A stretch of DNA of 64,000 nucleotides. It comes from Tissierellales bacterium. Lineage in GTDB: Bacteria; Bacillota; Clostridia; Tissierellales; Tissierellaceae. The translations under genes were made by a program, and so were the position numbers. Where the stretch lies: assembly GCA_030146705.1 (NCBI GenBank), contig JASLBE010000060.1:11005-75004 (forward strand), read 5' to 3'. A model generated the notes under the pieces. The model ran no database searches and was not told where the DNA came from. It worked only from the letters and a program-made list of their open reading frames with translations. Of the stretch, positions 8,310 to 15,102 are shown in pieces. The stretch's first letter is position 1; each line of letters starts with the position of its first letter.

Positions 8310-9401
8310 ATGAAATTAGGAATAGTCGGATTACCAAATGTCGGTAAAAGTACATTATTTAATGCTATTACAAAAGCAGGTGCAGAGTCTGCCAACTACC
8401 CATTCTGTACCATAGAACCTAATGTTGGTGTTGTTTCAGTTCCAGATGAAAGACTTGAGAACTTAGCAGAAACAAATAATTCTGAAAGAACCCTACACGC
8501 TGCCATAGAGTTTTATGATATTGCTGGACTAGTTGCTGGTGCCAGTGAAGGAGAAGGACTAGGAAATAAGTTCCTATCCCACATAAGAGAAGTTCAAGCC
8601 ATAGTACATGTTGTTAGGGCCTTTGAGGACCCAGATATTGTCCATGTTGATGGAGATATTGACCCTTTAAGAGATATTGAAACTATTAACCTAGAGCTTA
8701 TGCTAGCAGATATGGAGGTCTTAAACCGTAGGCTAGAGAGGAGTAAAAAACTTGCCAAGGGGGATAAGAAACTAGTCCACGAAGTTGAGCTTATTGAAAG
8801 AATTTTATCAACCCTAGAAAATGGAAAGTCTGCTAGGACTTTAGACTTTTCAGAAGAAGAGGAAAAACTAGTAAAAGAGTTTAACCTTCTAAGTTCAAAA
8901 CCAATTATTTATGTTGCCAATGTTTCTGAAGATGAGGTTGCAGAAACAGACAATAAATATGTTGATGTAATTAGGGAATTTGCTGCAAGTGAAGGTTCTG
9001 AACTTGTTGTTATTTCTGCCCAAATAGAGGCTGAAATATCCCAATTAGATGAAGAGGAAAAACTGGAATTTTTAAATGACCTAGGTCTTGAAAAGTCTGG
9101 GTTAGACAAGCTAATCCAAGCCAGCTACAAACTTTTAGGCCTAATGAGTTTCTTTACAGTTGGACCAAAAGAGGCCCGTGCCTGGACTATACCTGTTGGA
9201 ACTTTAGCACCTCAAGCTGCTGGGGTTATCCACTCTGATATGGAAAGAGGCTTTATTCGTTCAGAAACCATTTCCTACGAAGACTTTATTTCTGTAGGAG
9301 GAAATATGGCTAAGGCCAAAGAAAAAGGACTTTTAAGGATTGAAGGAAAGGACTATGTTATGAAGGACGGGGATGTTTGCCTGTTTAGGTTCAATGTATA
9401 A
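8310..9401 (+). CDS. ychF: Redox-regulated ATPase YchF (Obg-family P-loop NTPase)
   Basis: 363 residues, the usual family length. The G1 loop is GLPNVGKST (6-14), the switch/G3 is DIAGLVAGASEGEGLGNKFL, and the position of the guanine-specificity motif reads NVSEDE instead of NKxD, as expected for YchF, which prefers ATP. The C-terminal TGS domain ends in GDVCLFRFNV. YchF/OLA1 proteins associate with ribosomes and are linked to oxidative stress. ATG start with AGAAAGG upstream. It is a single-gene unit on the plus strand with its own promoter and terminator. Confidence 0.96.
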   Translation: MKLGIVGLPNVGKSTLFNAITKAGAESANYPFCTIEPNVGVVSVPDERLENLAETNNSERTLHAAIEFYDIAGLVAGASEGEGLGNKFLSHIREVQAIVHVVRAFEDPDIVHVDGDIDPLRDIETINLELMLADMEVLNRRLERSKKLAKGDKKLVHEVELIERILSTLENGKSARTLDFSEEEEKLVKEFNLLSSKPIIYVANVSEDEVAETDNKYVDVIREFAASEGSELVVISAQIEAEISQLDEEEKLEFLNDLGLEKSGLDKLIQASYKLLGLMSFFTVGPKEARAWTIPVGTLAPQAAGVIHSDMERGFIRSETISYEDFISVGGNMAKAKEKGLLRIEGKDYVMKDGDVCLFRFNV

Positions 9402-9420
9402 TTCGTTCTATAGCATATAT

Positions 9421-9452
9421 AACCACTTAAGTTAGCTTAGGTGGTTTTTTTC
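9421..9452 (+). terminator. Intrinsic terminator of ychF
   Basis: An eleven-pair stem (one G-T pair) from AACCACTTAAG to CTTAGGTGGTT with a TTAG loop, followed by seven T's. Confidence 0.9.
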
Positions 9453-9536
9453 TAGCCTATTTTAATATTCCAAGTTTATCCATAAACCTGATTATATTTC
9501 CTAGTTATGGAAATATATATTAGACGAGGTGGTTAG

Positions 9537-10073
9537 ATGAGAGAACTTAATATTACTAGGTGGCTTTCCCTTACAATTGGAGTCTTACTAATTATTAGTG
9601 GAGGGCTTAGCCTATTAAACCCTATGGCTATAACTGTAACTATTATCCAATTTATAGCCCTAATGCTTTTAGCCATAGGTATTTTAAAACTTTTTAGGTA
9701 TTTTAGTAACAGCCTGTTTAAATCAGGATCTTTTTTAATTTCAGGTATTATTGACCTTGTTTTAGGATTTTTAATGCTTAAAAACCTAGGTGTTTCCCTA
9801 GATGTTTTTAGGCTACTTGTTGGTTTTTGGATCTTGCTTGGTGGTATAACAGAAATTGCAACTAGTATAGACCTTAAAAATATGGGGCTCAAAAGATGGT
9901 GGCTAGGTTTAATTTCTGGTATCCTAGGGCTGGTTGTTGGTTTTGCCTTAATTAGTAATATAGAATATTTTGTAATTTATACCTCCATATTTTTGTCCTT
10001 CTATATGCTGGTCTTGGGTATAAATTTCATATCTACTTTTATTGGCTTGACCCACTTAAAAAACAAATTTTAA
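9537..10073 (+). CDS. DUF308/HdeD-like integral membrane protein
   Basis: 178 residues with six closely spaced hydrophobic helices and glycine-rich turns (LLIISGGLSLLNP, GIIDLVLGFLMLKN, GFWILLGGITEIATS), the pattern of the HdeD/DUF308 family. In Escherichia coli HdeD is linked to acid resistance; the role here is unknown. ATG start after GAGGTGG. It lies alone between ychF and the ribbon-helix-helix gene, closed by a terminator. Confidence 0.75.
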   Translation: MRELNITRWLSLTIGVLLIISGGLSLLNPMAITVTIIQFIALMLLAIGILKLFRYFSNSLFKSGSFLISGIIDLVLGFLMLKNLGVSLDVFRLLVGFWILLGGITEIATSIDLKNMGLKRWWLGLISGILGLVVGFALISNIEYFVIYTSIFLSFYMLVLGINFISTFIGLTHLKNKF

Positions 10074-10074
10074 T

Positions 10075-10101
10075 AGGGACCCTAGGGTCCTTATTTTTTT
10101 A
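10075..10101 (+). terminator. Intrinsic terminator of the DUF308 gene
   Basis: The palindrome GGACCCTAGGGTCC (10077-10090), extended by one pair each side, is followed by TTATTTTTTTATTTT. Confidence 0.8.
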
Positions 10102-10173
10102 TTTTAATTTAAAACTGCTATAATTAAACTATAAAATATTATTCCAACTCCTTAAGAGGAGGGGTTTTTCTTA

Positions 10174-10182
10174 TGGTATAAT
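10174..10182 (+). promoter_or_regulatory. Extended -10 promoter element of the ribbon-helix-helix gene
   Basis: TGG followed directly by TATAAT, 22 bases before the start codon. No good -35 is visible, consistent with an extended -10 promoter. The same TGG-TATAAT string recurs ahead of the MFS gene at 34538. Confidence 0.55.
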
Positions 10183-10203
10183 AGTTTATTATTGGAGGTT
10201 ATT

Positions 10204-10788
10204 ATGAGTAAAGAGAGAGTTAATATTAGGATGGACAAGGAGATTTTTGACTTTTATGATGAAATTTCAAAAGAAGAAAAAATATCCAGGTCTGAAGCTA
10301 TGATAATTGGCCTTAGCTACTATAAGGAAAAAATGGAAGAGGAAAAAACCCTAAGGGAAACCCTAGACTCCCTAGCCTGGCTAAAAGAAGATGACACCCC
10401 TAGTAGTATGGCTGAAAGACCAGCTTGTAAAAAAGGTAAAAACCACCACCATATTGGGAAGGAATTAAATAGTTTAAATGCAATTTTAAATACTAGGGAA
10501 GAAAAGGACCCTGGAGAAGATGGGGTATTAGAAGACTTAAACAAGTATAATTCTATGCTTAAATCCCTATCAAGGCCTATTGAGGTCTTAACTAGGAACT
10601 TTAACTACCACAAGGGGGTTTTGGAAAAAATCAAGGAGCATTCTGAACTTATCTTAGACAAGCTTGGGTTTAATGGCCTAGGACTTGTTGGCGAAAAGCC
10701 TTGTAATAGGCCTAGTGATTTAGAAATTTTAAAGGAAGAAATCAAGGAAGAAATCCTAAGAGAGATAAAAAAAGATCTTGGAAGCTAG
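10204..10788 (+). CDS. Ribbon-helix-helix domain protein of unknown function
   Basis: 194 residues. Residues 4-45 (RVNIRMDKEIFDFYDEISKE followed by EKISRSEAMIIGLSYYKEKM) match a CopG/MetJ-type ribbon-helix-helix DNA-binding fold. The middle holds a possible metal-binding patch with a cysteine and three histidines (PACKKGKNHHHIGKEL, 73-88), and the C-terminal part is helical and charged, with a second cysteine at 167. The frame is open from a TTG at 10192, but GGAGG is placed for the ATG at 10204. It has its own promoter and terminator. A metal-responsive regulator is only a guess; the next gene is a tiny Cys-rich protein. Confidence 0.7.
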   Translation: MSKERVNIRMDKEIFDFYDEISKEEKISRSEAMIIGLSYYKEKMEEEKTLRETLDSLAWLKEDDTPSSMAERPACKKGKNHHHIGKELNSLNAILNTREEKDPGEDGVLEDLNKYNSMLKSLSRPIEVLTRNFNYHKGVLEKIKEHSELILDKLGFNGLGLVGEKPCNRPSDLEILKEEIKEEILREIKKDLGS

Positions 10789-10811
10789 GCCCATTTATTT
10801 TTACTTATTTA

Positions 10812-10841
10812 TTTTTGTCGCCATAAAGTGGCGACATTTTC
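10812..10841. terminator. Intrinsic terminator of the ribbon-helix-helix gene
   Basis: A perfect seven-pair stem GTCGCCA / TGGCGAC (10817-10835) with a five-base loop, T's on both sides. Confidence 0.8.
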
Positions 10842-10842
10842 C

Positions 10843-10871
10843 TTGCCTTTCTATTTTCCCCTTGCTATAAT
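10843..10871 (+). promoter_or_regulatory. Strong predicted promoter of the small Cys/Asn-rich gene
   Basis: TTGCCT (10843-10848), a 17-base spacer, then TATAAT (10866-10871) preceded by TGC (extended -10). The start codon of the small gene follows 23 bases later. Confidence 0.75.
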
Positions 10872-10894
10872 AATAGTTGAAGGGAGTGTTTTAT

Positions 10895-11152
10895 ATGGAT
10901 AATAATTGTAGGCAACATAAGGAAAACTGCAGGGGCCAAAGAAGGGGCCGTGGCAAGTGTCAAAATGGTCAAAAAAGAAACCACCATAACTGTAATGGAG
11001 GCGGAAGGTCTAGGCACGAAGGTGGACCTAATTGTCAAAATTCTTCTTCTGAAAAAAACTGTAATGGGGAAAGACGAAGAGAAAACTGTAAAAAAGGTTC
11101 TGGACAAGGGCGTAACGGCCAGTGCAGAAATGGAGTTAACCTAATTGATTAA
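10895..11152 (+). CDS. Small Cys/Asn/Arg/Gly-rich protein, unknown family
   Basis: 85 residues, starting at an ATG that follows GGGAGTG at a good distance. No known domain is recognised. It has eight cysteines (5, 12, 22, 33, 47, 56, 65, 77), six of them preceded by Asn as NC, with short Arg/Gly/Gln/Asn/His-rich stretches between. There is no hydrophobic stretch and no signal peptide, so it should be cytosolic. The regular cysteine spacing suggests metal or nucleic-acid binding. The promoter, ribosome binding site and closing hairpin make it an independent unit of about 300 bases. It is richer in G+C than its neighbours. A second, overlapping open frame exists at 10950-11144 but lacks the same support. 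Confidence 0.6.
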   Translation: MDNNCRQHKENCRGQRRGRGKCQNGQKRNHHNCNGGGRSRHEGGPNCQNSSSEKNCNGERRRENCKKGSGQGRNGQCRNGVNLID

Positions 11153-11156
11153 AAGC

Positions 11157-11195
11157 CTAGGCCTAAAAGTTATAAACTCCTAGGCCTAGACTTGT
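11157..11195 (+). terminator. Hairpin closing the small Cys-rich gene
   Basis: A nine-pair stem CTAGGCCTA / TAGGCCTAG (11157-11189) a few bases past the stop codon. The following run is only moderately T-rich (TTGTTTTGTTTG), so termination efficiency is uncertain. Confidence 0.6.
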
Positions 11196-11255
11196 TTTGT
11201 TTGTTTGTATATATATTATAATATATATTTTTTAAATTTGCATTAAAACTCCATA

Positions 11256-11292
11256 AAAAGACCTGGTGATAAGTCACTAGGTCTTTTTTCCT
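11256..11292. terminator. Bidirectional terminator
   Basis: A fourteen-pair stem (AAAAGACCTGGTGA with TCACTAGGTCTTTT, one G-T pair) with a four-base loop. It serves the minus-strand gene that ends at 11291 and has T's on both sides. Confidence 0.85.
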
Positions 11293-11749
11293 ATACTTTT
11301 GATTTTTCCTTTTCAAACCTAAAGATCATATTCTTAATGATTATAGACTCTTCTTCCATAGTCCGACTTAGGTCTTCTATTACCTCTAGCTCTAAAAATT
11401 TTAAGAAACTCGGGTAAATCTCCTTCCTAAAACGAAAGCCTGAATTCCTAAATATAAAGTCCTTATACCTAGGAATATTGCTTAATTTAAAGCTTAAAAC
11501 TTCCTTAAGTTCATTAAAGTGTAAGCCTAGCATATCCCTTATGTCTTCTTCCCTAAAGCCACTATACTGCCTTAGGGTATTGTTGCCAACTCCCTGGTCC
11601 AGCTCCCTATAGTTACTTAGGTCTAGGTACCTAATTACCATATTTTTAGTTTCTTCAACTAGGTCGCTCCTACAATTATTAACATTGTTATAGTAAATAT
11701 CTTCCAATAGTCCATAGGTTAATTTTTCTAGACTATTTTGGATCTTCAC
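11291..11749 (-). CDS. Hypothetical protein, helical and charged
   Basis: 152 residues if it starts at the GTG at 11747-11749, which is preceded by GGAGGTG at ideal spacing. The frame is open to an ATG at 11788, but that codon has no ribosome binding site. The protein has no membrane segment and no motif I recognise; it is predicted mostly helical (for example SFLKFLELEVIEDLSRTMEEE). It is a monocistronic gene with a strong terminator. No function can be proposed. Confidence 0.65.
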   Translation of the reverse strand: MKIQNSLEKLTYGLLEDIYYNNVNNCRSDLVEETKNMVIRYLDLSNYRELDQGVGNNTLRQYSGFREEDIRDMLGLHFNELKEVLSFKLSNIPRYKDFIFRNSGFRFRKEIYPSFLKFLELEVIEDLSRTMEEESIIIKNMIFRFEKEKSKV

Positions 11750-12063
11750 AGCCCCACCTCCAATACTAGGTTTAAAATAAGCTCTCATTTAATTATATAG
11801 AGAATTTTCATTATTGTCTAATTAATTAAGCCTCCTTATTTTTCCATAAAAAAAATAGGGTGGTCTCCCACCCCAATATATATAAAAGCCTAATATGTGA
11901 CCTGGTTTAAGGTCTAACTACCTATAATATTAATACTAGTTACGACTTAATGTATTTGGATTAAAAATAGTCTAGTACAACTGCTTCCCTGTTACAGTCT
12001 TAATATTATATTTTAGCTACTGCAATAATTATTTTTCAGCTAAAGCTTAAACCTGGCCTCTTA
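11750..12063. other. Intergenic region with a minus-strand terminator
   Basis: About 314 AT-rich bases. GGGTGG / CCACCC with a four-base loop (11858-11873), followed on the minus strand by TATTTTTTTTATGG, is a terminator about 190 bases beyond the MATE gene stop. Nothing else is recognised; the promoter of the gene ending at 11291 should lie in the left part. Confidence 0.55.
11848..11873 (-). terminator. Intrinsic terminator of the MATE exporter transcript
   Basis: Six G-C-rich base pairs and a run of eight T's on the minus strand. The unusually long distance from the MATE stop codon implies a 190-base 3' untranslated region. Confidence 0.7.
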
Positions 12064-13455
12064 TTAAAGGCTATCTACAACATTTCTAATCCACTTTCCA
12101 GACCTTAGTCTAGCAACTATAAAGGATATCTTAACAAGCTCTTCGCAAGCTATTATGAAGTATACTTTTTCCAAAGATAGTTTAAATATCGTAGCCCCTA
12201 GATAACCTCCTGGAATGGCAAATAGCCAAACTGTTCCCAGCTGGACCAGCATAGAATAAAGGGTGTCTCCTCCCCCCCTAAATACGCCTACAATCATAGT
12301 TACATTAAAAAATCTTAGGGGTGAAAAAGCAGCCATTGTCCTAAGGACATTAATAGCCATAAGCTTAGTCCTTTGGTCTATGTTAAAAATACTAACTATG
12401 GCTGGTGCTGCCAACCATAAAAGTAGGCCAGAAACTAGTCCTACTAGGGGGGCCAGAATCCCCAACCTCTTGGCATACTCCTTGGCCAAAGCCTCATCAC
12501 CACTCCCTATTTTATTACCAACAATTATAGATGCTGATGTAGCAAGGCCTATTACTAGGACCATAAATATGTTTTGTAGGGTTGTTGCAATTTGCATACT
12601 GGCAACCTCTGGTATCCCTATTTTTGCATATATTATGGAATAGGTTGTTAGCCCTAGGGCCCAAAATATTTCATTTAAGATTACAGATATAGATGTTTTA
12701 AAGTATTTTTTTACAAAGGCAAGGTCGAAGTTTAAAAGTTTCCCAAGTTGCCTAGGAATAATATCTGTATAACTATAGGCAGCAACTAAAATAAAAACCA
12801 TTTCTACAAACCTAGCTATACTAGTAGCAATAGCTGCCCCCTTGACTCCAAGTGCAGGCAGGCCTAGCTTACCAAAAATCAAAACCCAGTTTAGGCTGGC
12901 ATTTACCAAGACACCTAGTAAACTTCCATACATAGGAGGCCTTGCAATACCAACAGACCTAATTACTGTTGAAAAAGCCTGGGTTAGGGCTGTTAAAATA
13001 AAAGTTATAGCAATTATCCCCAGGTAGTCTGCCCCAAGGCCAATAACATTTTCCTCACTTACAAATACCCTCATTATAAGGTCTGGTTTCACTAGGGCTG
13101 GCACCATAAAAATAAGGGCTGCAACTATGCTTAAAACCAAGTCTAATCCTATCATTTTTCCAATATTTTCCCTGTCTTTTCTCCCCCAAAACTGGGATAT
13201 AAATATACTGGCCCCAGCATTTATGCCTGCAATAGTCAGCATAAATATGAAAAAATATTGGTTTACTAACCCAGTAGCTGCTATGGCGTGCTCTCCCAGT
13301 TCCCCTATCATTAGGTTGTCCACCATATTTAAGGAGGAGCTTATTAAGTTTTGTAGGGTTATTGGTATGATCAAGGATATAATTGTTGCAAAAAACACCT
13401 TATTATCCAAACTAGGTTTTTTCCCCTTAAATTTTTCATCTTTTATAAAATCCAA
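12064..13455 (-). CDS. MATE-family multidrug/Na+ efflux transporter
   Basis: 463 residues, twelve membrane segments in two MATE repeats. Typical segments are SLIIPITLQNLISSSLNMVDNLMIG-like helix 1-2 (near 30-50) and INAGASIFISQFWGRKD, with the matching second-half motif VGNKIGSGDEALAKEYAKR. MATE proteins export drugs or metabolites using Na+ or H+ gradients. The frame is open to a TTG at 13470, but GGAGGGTGG is placed for the TTG at 13453-13455, giving an N-terminus MDFIKDEKFKG. It is a single-gene unit. Confidence 0.9.
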   Translation of the reverse strand: MDFIKDEKFKGKKPSLDNKVFFATIISLIIPITLQNLISSSLNMVDNLMIGELGEHAIAATGLVNQYFFIFMLTIAGINAGASIFISQFWGRKDRENIGKMIGLDLVLSIVAALIFMVPALVKPDLIMRVFVSEENVIGLGADYLGIIAITFILTALTQAFSTVIRSVGIARPPMYGSLLGVLVNASLNWVLIFGKLGLPALGVKGAAIATSIARFVEMVFILVAAYSYTDIIPRQLGKLLNFDLAFVKKYFKTSISVILNEIFWALGLTTYSIIYAKIGIPEVASMQIATTLQNIFMVLVIGLATSASIIVGNKIGSGDEALAKEYAKRLGILAPLVGLVSGLLLWLAAPAIVSIFNIDQRTKLMAINVLRTMAAFSPLRFFNVTMIVGVFRGGGDTLYSMLVQLGTVWLFAIPGGYLGATIFKLSLEKVYFIIACEELVKISFIVARLRSGKWIRNVVDSL

Positions 13456-13481
13456 TATACCACCCTCCAAACTTTCCTCAT

Positions 13482-13519
13482 AAAAAAAGCAAATGGGTTA
13501 TTAGCTGCCCATCTGCTTT
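13482..13519 (-). terminator. Intrinsic terminator of the TlpA-like gene
   Basis: A twelve-pair stem (AAAGCAGATGGG with CCCATTTGCTTT, one G-T pair) followed by seven T's on the minus strand. Confidence 0.85.
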
Positions 13520-13578
13520 ATCTTCATTATTTTTCCTATAATATATTACACGATTTTTAAACTTATATCAAGCCTAAA

Positions 13579-14157
13579 TTATAAATTGTTTTCTAGTTCA
13601 TAAAACATTTCCTCATAAGTCATATGGCCTATAACCTTATTTACTATCCTACCAGTTTTATCAACAATATAAGTGGTTGGTAGCCTGCCTATTAAATAAT
13701 CCAGGCCTATTTCTCCATTTTCATCTAGTAGAATATCCAGACCAATTTCATTGTCTGCTACAAATTTCTCAACCAGGCTCTTGTCCTCCCTAACATTTAC
13801 ACACAAAACCTTGACATCTTCATTATCTACTACAAGTCTTTCAAGGTTTTTTAGTTCCTGCTTAGATTCTTCATTCCAAGTTACCCAGAAATTTATAAAA
13901 ACTAGCTTGCCCCTAAATTGGCTTAGGCTAACATCTTCACCCCTTAAATTCTTCAGGCTAAAGTCTGCCGCCTTATTTTCATCTTCACTTTCTATCCTGT
14001 AAGACACTTCCTCTAACTTACTAACTGCTGGTTCCTTAACCTCTAGTTTCTTGCTTTTTCCAAGTGGTTCCCCAATTCCCTTCCTATCTACCATAAAAAA
14101 TAGGCAAACAACTATTATGGCAGTTGTGGCAACTAGTATTAGTTTGTCCTTGTTCAT
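13579..14157 (-). CDS. TlpA/ResA-like thioredoxin-fold protein lacking the CXXC motif
   Basis: 192 residues. A single N-terminal membrane anchor (6-24) is followed by a linker and a TlpA/AhpC-TSA-like domain (65-192): FSLKNLRGEDVSLSQFRGK then LVFINFWVTWNEESKQELKN. In active TlpA/ResA proteins the second part reads FWATWCPPC; here the CXXC positions are Asn95 and Ser98. The cis-proline segment is kept (GRLPTTYIVD). The fold should be intact but thiol-disulfide catalysis is impossible at this site, and the only cysteines are elsewhere. ATG start after AAGGAG. Divergent from an AraC regulator with a Fur box. It may be a binding or chaperone-like relative of thioredoxins. Confidence 0.8.
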   Translation of the reverse strand: MNKDKLILVATTAIIVVCLFFMVDRKGIGEPLGKSKKLEVKEPAVSKLEEVSYRIESEDENKAADFSLKNLRGEDVSLSQFRGKLVFINFWVTWNEESKQELKNLERLVVDNEDVKVLCVNVREDKSLVEKFVADNEIGLDILLDENGEIGLDYLIGRLPTTYIVDKTGRIVNKVIGHMTYEEMFYELENNL

Positions 14158-14320
14158 AAATGTCTCCTTACTATTTCCTTTTTATCTTCCTACTTTAATT
14201 ATTATATAATAATTTATATAAATGTCTAGTAGTATAGTTAAATACTTATTTCTTGGCTTTTTAGAATATTGTTTATCTTGAGAATTTTCTAAACTACCAG
14301 CCCCTTTATAGACCAATTAA

Positions 14321-14349
14321 TTGATTTATTTATATTTTTATGGTAAGAT
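14321..14349 (+). promoter_or_regulatory. Predicted promoter of the AraC-type regulator gene
   Basis: TTGATT (14321-14326), a 17-base spacer, and TAAGAT (14344-14349) with a preceding TGG. The Fur box overlaps its -10 and transcription start. Confidence 0.6.
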
Positions 14350-14365
14350 ATTGATAATCATTATC
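14347..14365. promoter_or_regulatory. Fur box (ferric uptake regulator operator)
   Basis: GATATTGATAATCATTATC matches the classical 19-base Fur consensus GATAATGATAATCATTATC at 18 of 19 positions. It overlaps the -10 region of the AraC gene promoter, the usual position for iron-dependent repression. Confidence 0.75.
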
Positions 14366-14385
14366 GTTATTAAAGGAGGTAATTT

Positions 14386-15051
14386 ATGTTACTACTAGAG
14401 CGTAGTTTAATTAAAAACTTTAAGCAGCATAATAGGAAGGAAACTCAAAAAAATCTTAAGGCCCTAATAGACTTTATAGTATCCTCAAAGGGTGAAGATG
14501 AAAAAGGCTTAAGATATTTAAAAAATTACCTAAGTTGGCTAAATGGTGTCTTGTATGAAAACACCTTTATAAAGCCTGGTTGTAAGAAGAGGATTTTATT
14601 ATCAAAGGATAAATTTTTTAATGAAATAGAAGAGGTGGATGGACTAGATGAAATTACAAGTCTAGGAATCCAAATGGTAAACTCCTACATAGACAACCTA
14701 CAAACCAGGTGTGAGATGATAAACCCAATTGTTAATAATGCTGTTATTTATATTGACAACAACCTAAGTGAGGACCTCTCCCTAGACAGGGTTGCAGGCA
14801 TCCTAAATGTAAGCCCTAGCTACTTGTCTTCCTTATTTACAGAAAACCTTAAAAATAATTTTTCTAACTTTGTAAATATTAGGAGGATAAAAAAGGCCAA
14901 GCTTCTTTTAGAAACAACAGACCTGTCCCTACTAGAGATAGCCCTTGAATCTGGTTTTAATAGCCAGAGCTACTTCTGCTATGTCTTTAAAAAAGTGGAA
15001 AGGGTGACTCCTACCCACTTTAAGAGGCAAAATAGTAAGGCAGCCATCTAG
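14386..15051 (+). CDS. AraC-family transcriptional regulator
   Basis: 221 residues. The C-terminal 105 residues are a double helix-turn-helix AraC domain: AGILNVSPSYLSSLFTENLK, IRRIKKAKLLLETTDLSLLE, and ALESGFNSQSYFCYVFKKVE followed by TPTHFKR. The N-terminal 115 residues are helical and match no sensor domain I know. Start ATG after AAAGGAGG. A near-perfect Fur box lies over its promoter, so it is probably expressed under iron limitation and may control an iron or metal function. Its target is not evident; the divergent TlpA-like gene is the nearest candidate. Confidence 0.88.
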   Translation: MLLLERSLIKNFKQHNRKETQKNLKALIDFIVSSKGEDEKGLRYLKNYLSWLNGVLYENTFIKPGCKKRILLSKDKFFNEIEEVDGLDEITSLGIQMVNSYIDNLQTRCEMINPIVNNAVIYIDNNLSEDLSLDRVAGILNVSPSYLSSLFTENLKNNFSNFVNIRRIKKAKLLLETTDLSLLEIALESGFNSQSYFCYVFKKVERVTPTHFKRQNSKAAI

Positions 15052-15069
15052 TCTTTTAGGCTTAAAATA

Positions 15070-15102
15070 AAAAGACCTAGGAAAACCTAGGTCTTTTATT
15101 AT
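15070..15102. terminator. Bidirectional terminator
   Basis: A perfect twelve-pair stem AAAAGACCTAGG / CCTAGGTCTTTT with an AAAA loop. It ends the AraC gene on the plus strand and the DUF3298 gene on the minus strand. Confidence 0.92.

Noticed and set aside
10144..10170. Hairpin CTCCT-TAAG-AGGAG followed by TTTTT
   Set aside because: Only five base pairs, and a good terminator lies just upstream at 10075; probably chance.
14158..14385. Possible riboswitch leader for the AraC or TlpA-like gene
   Set aside because: No conserved aptamer sequence; the Fur box and promoter explain the region.
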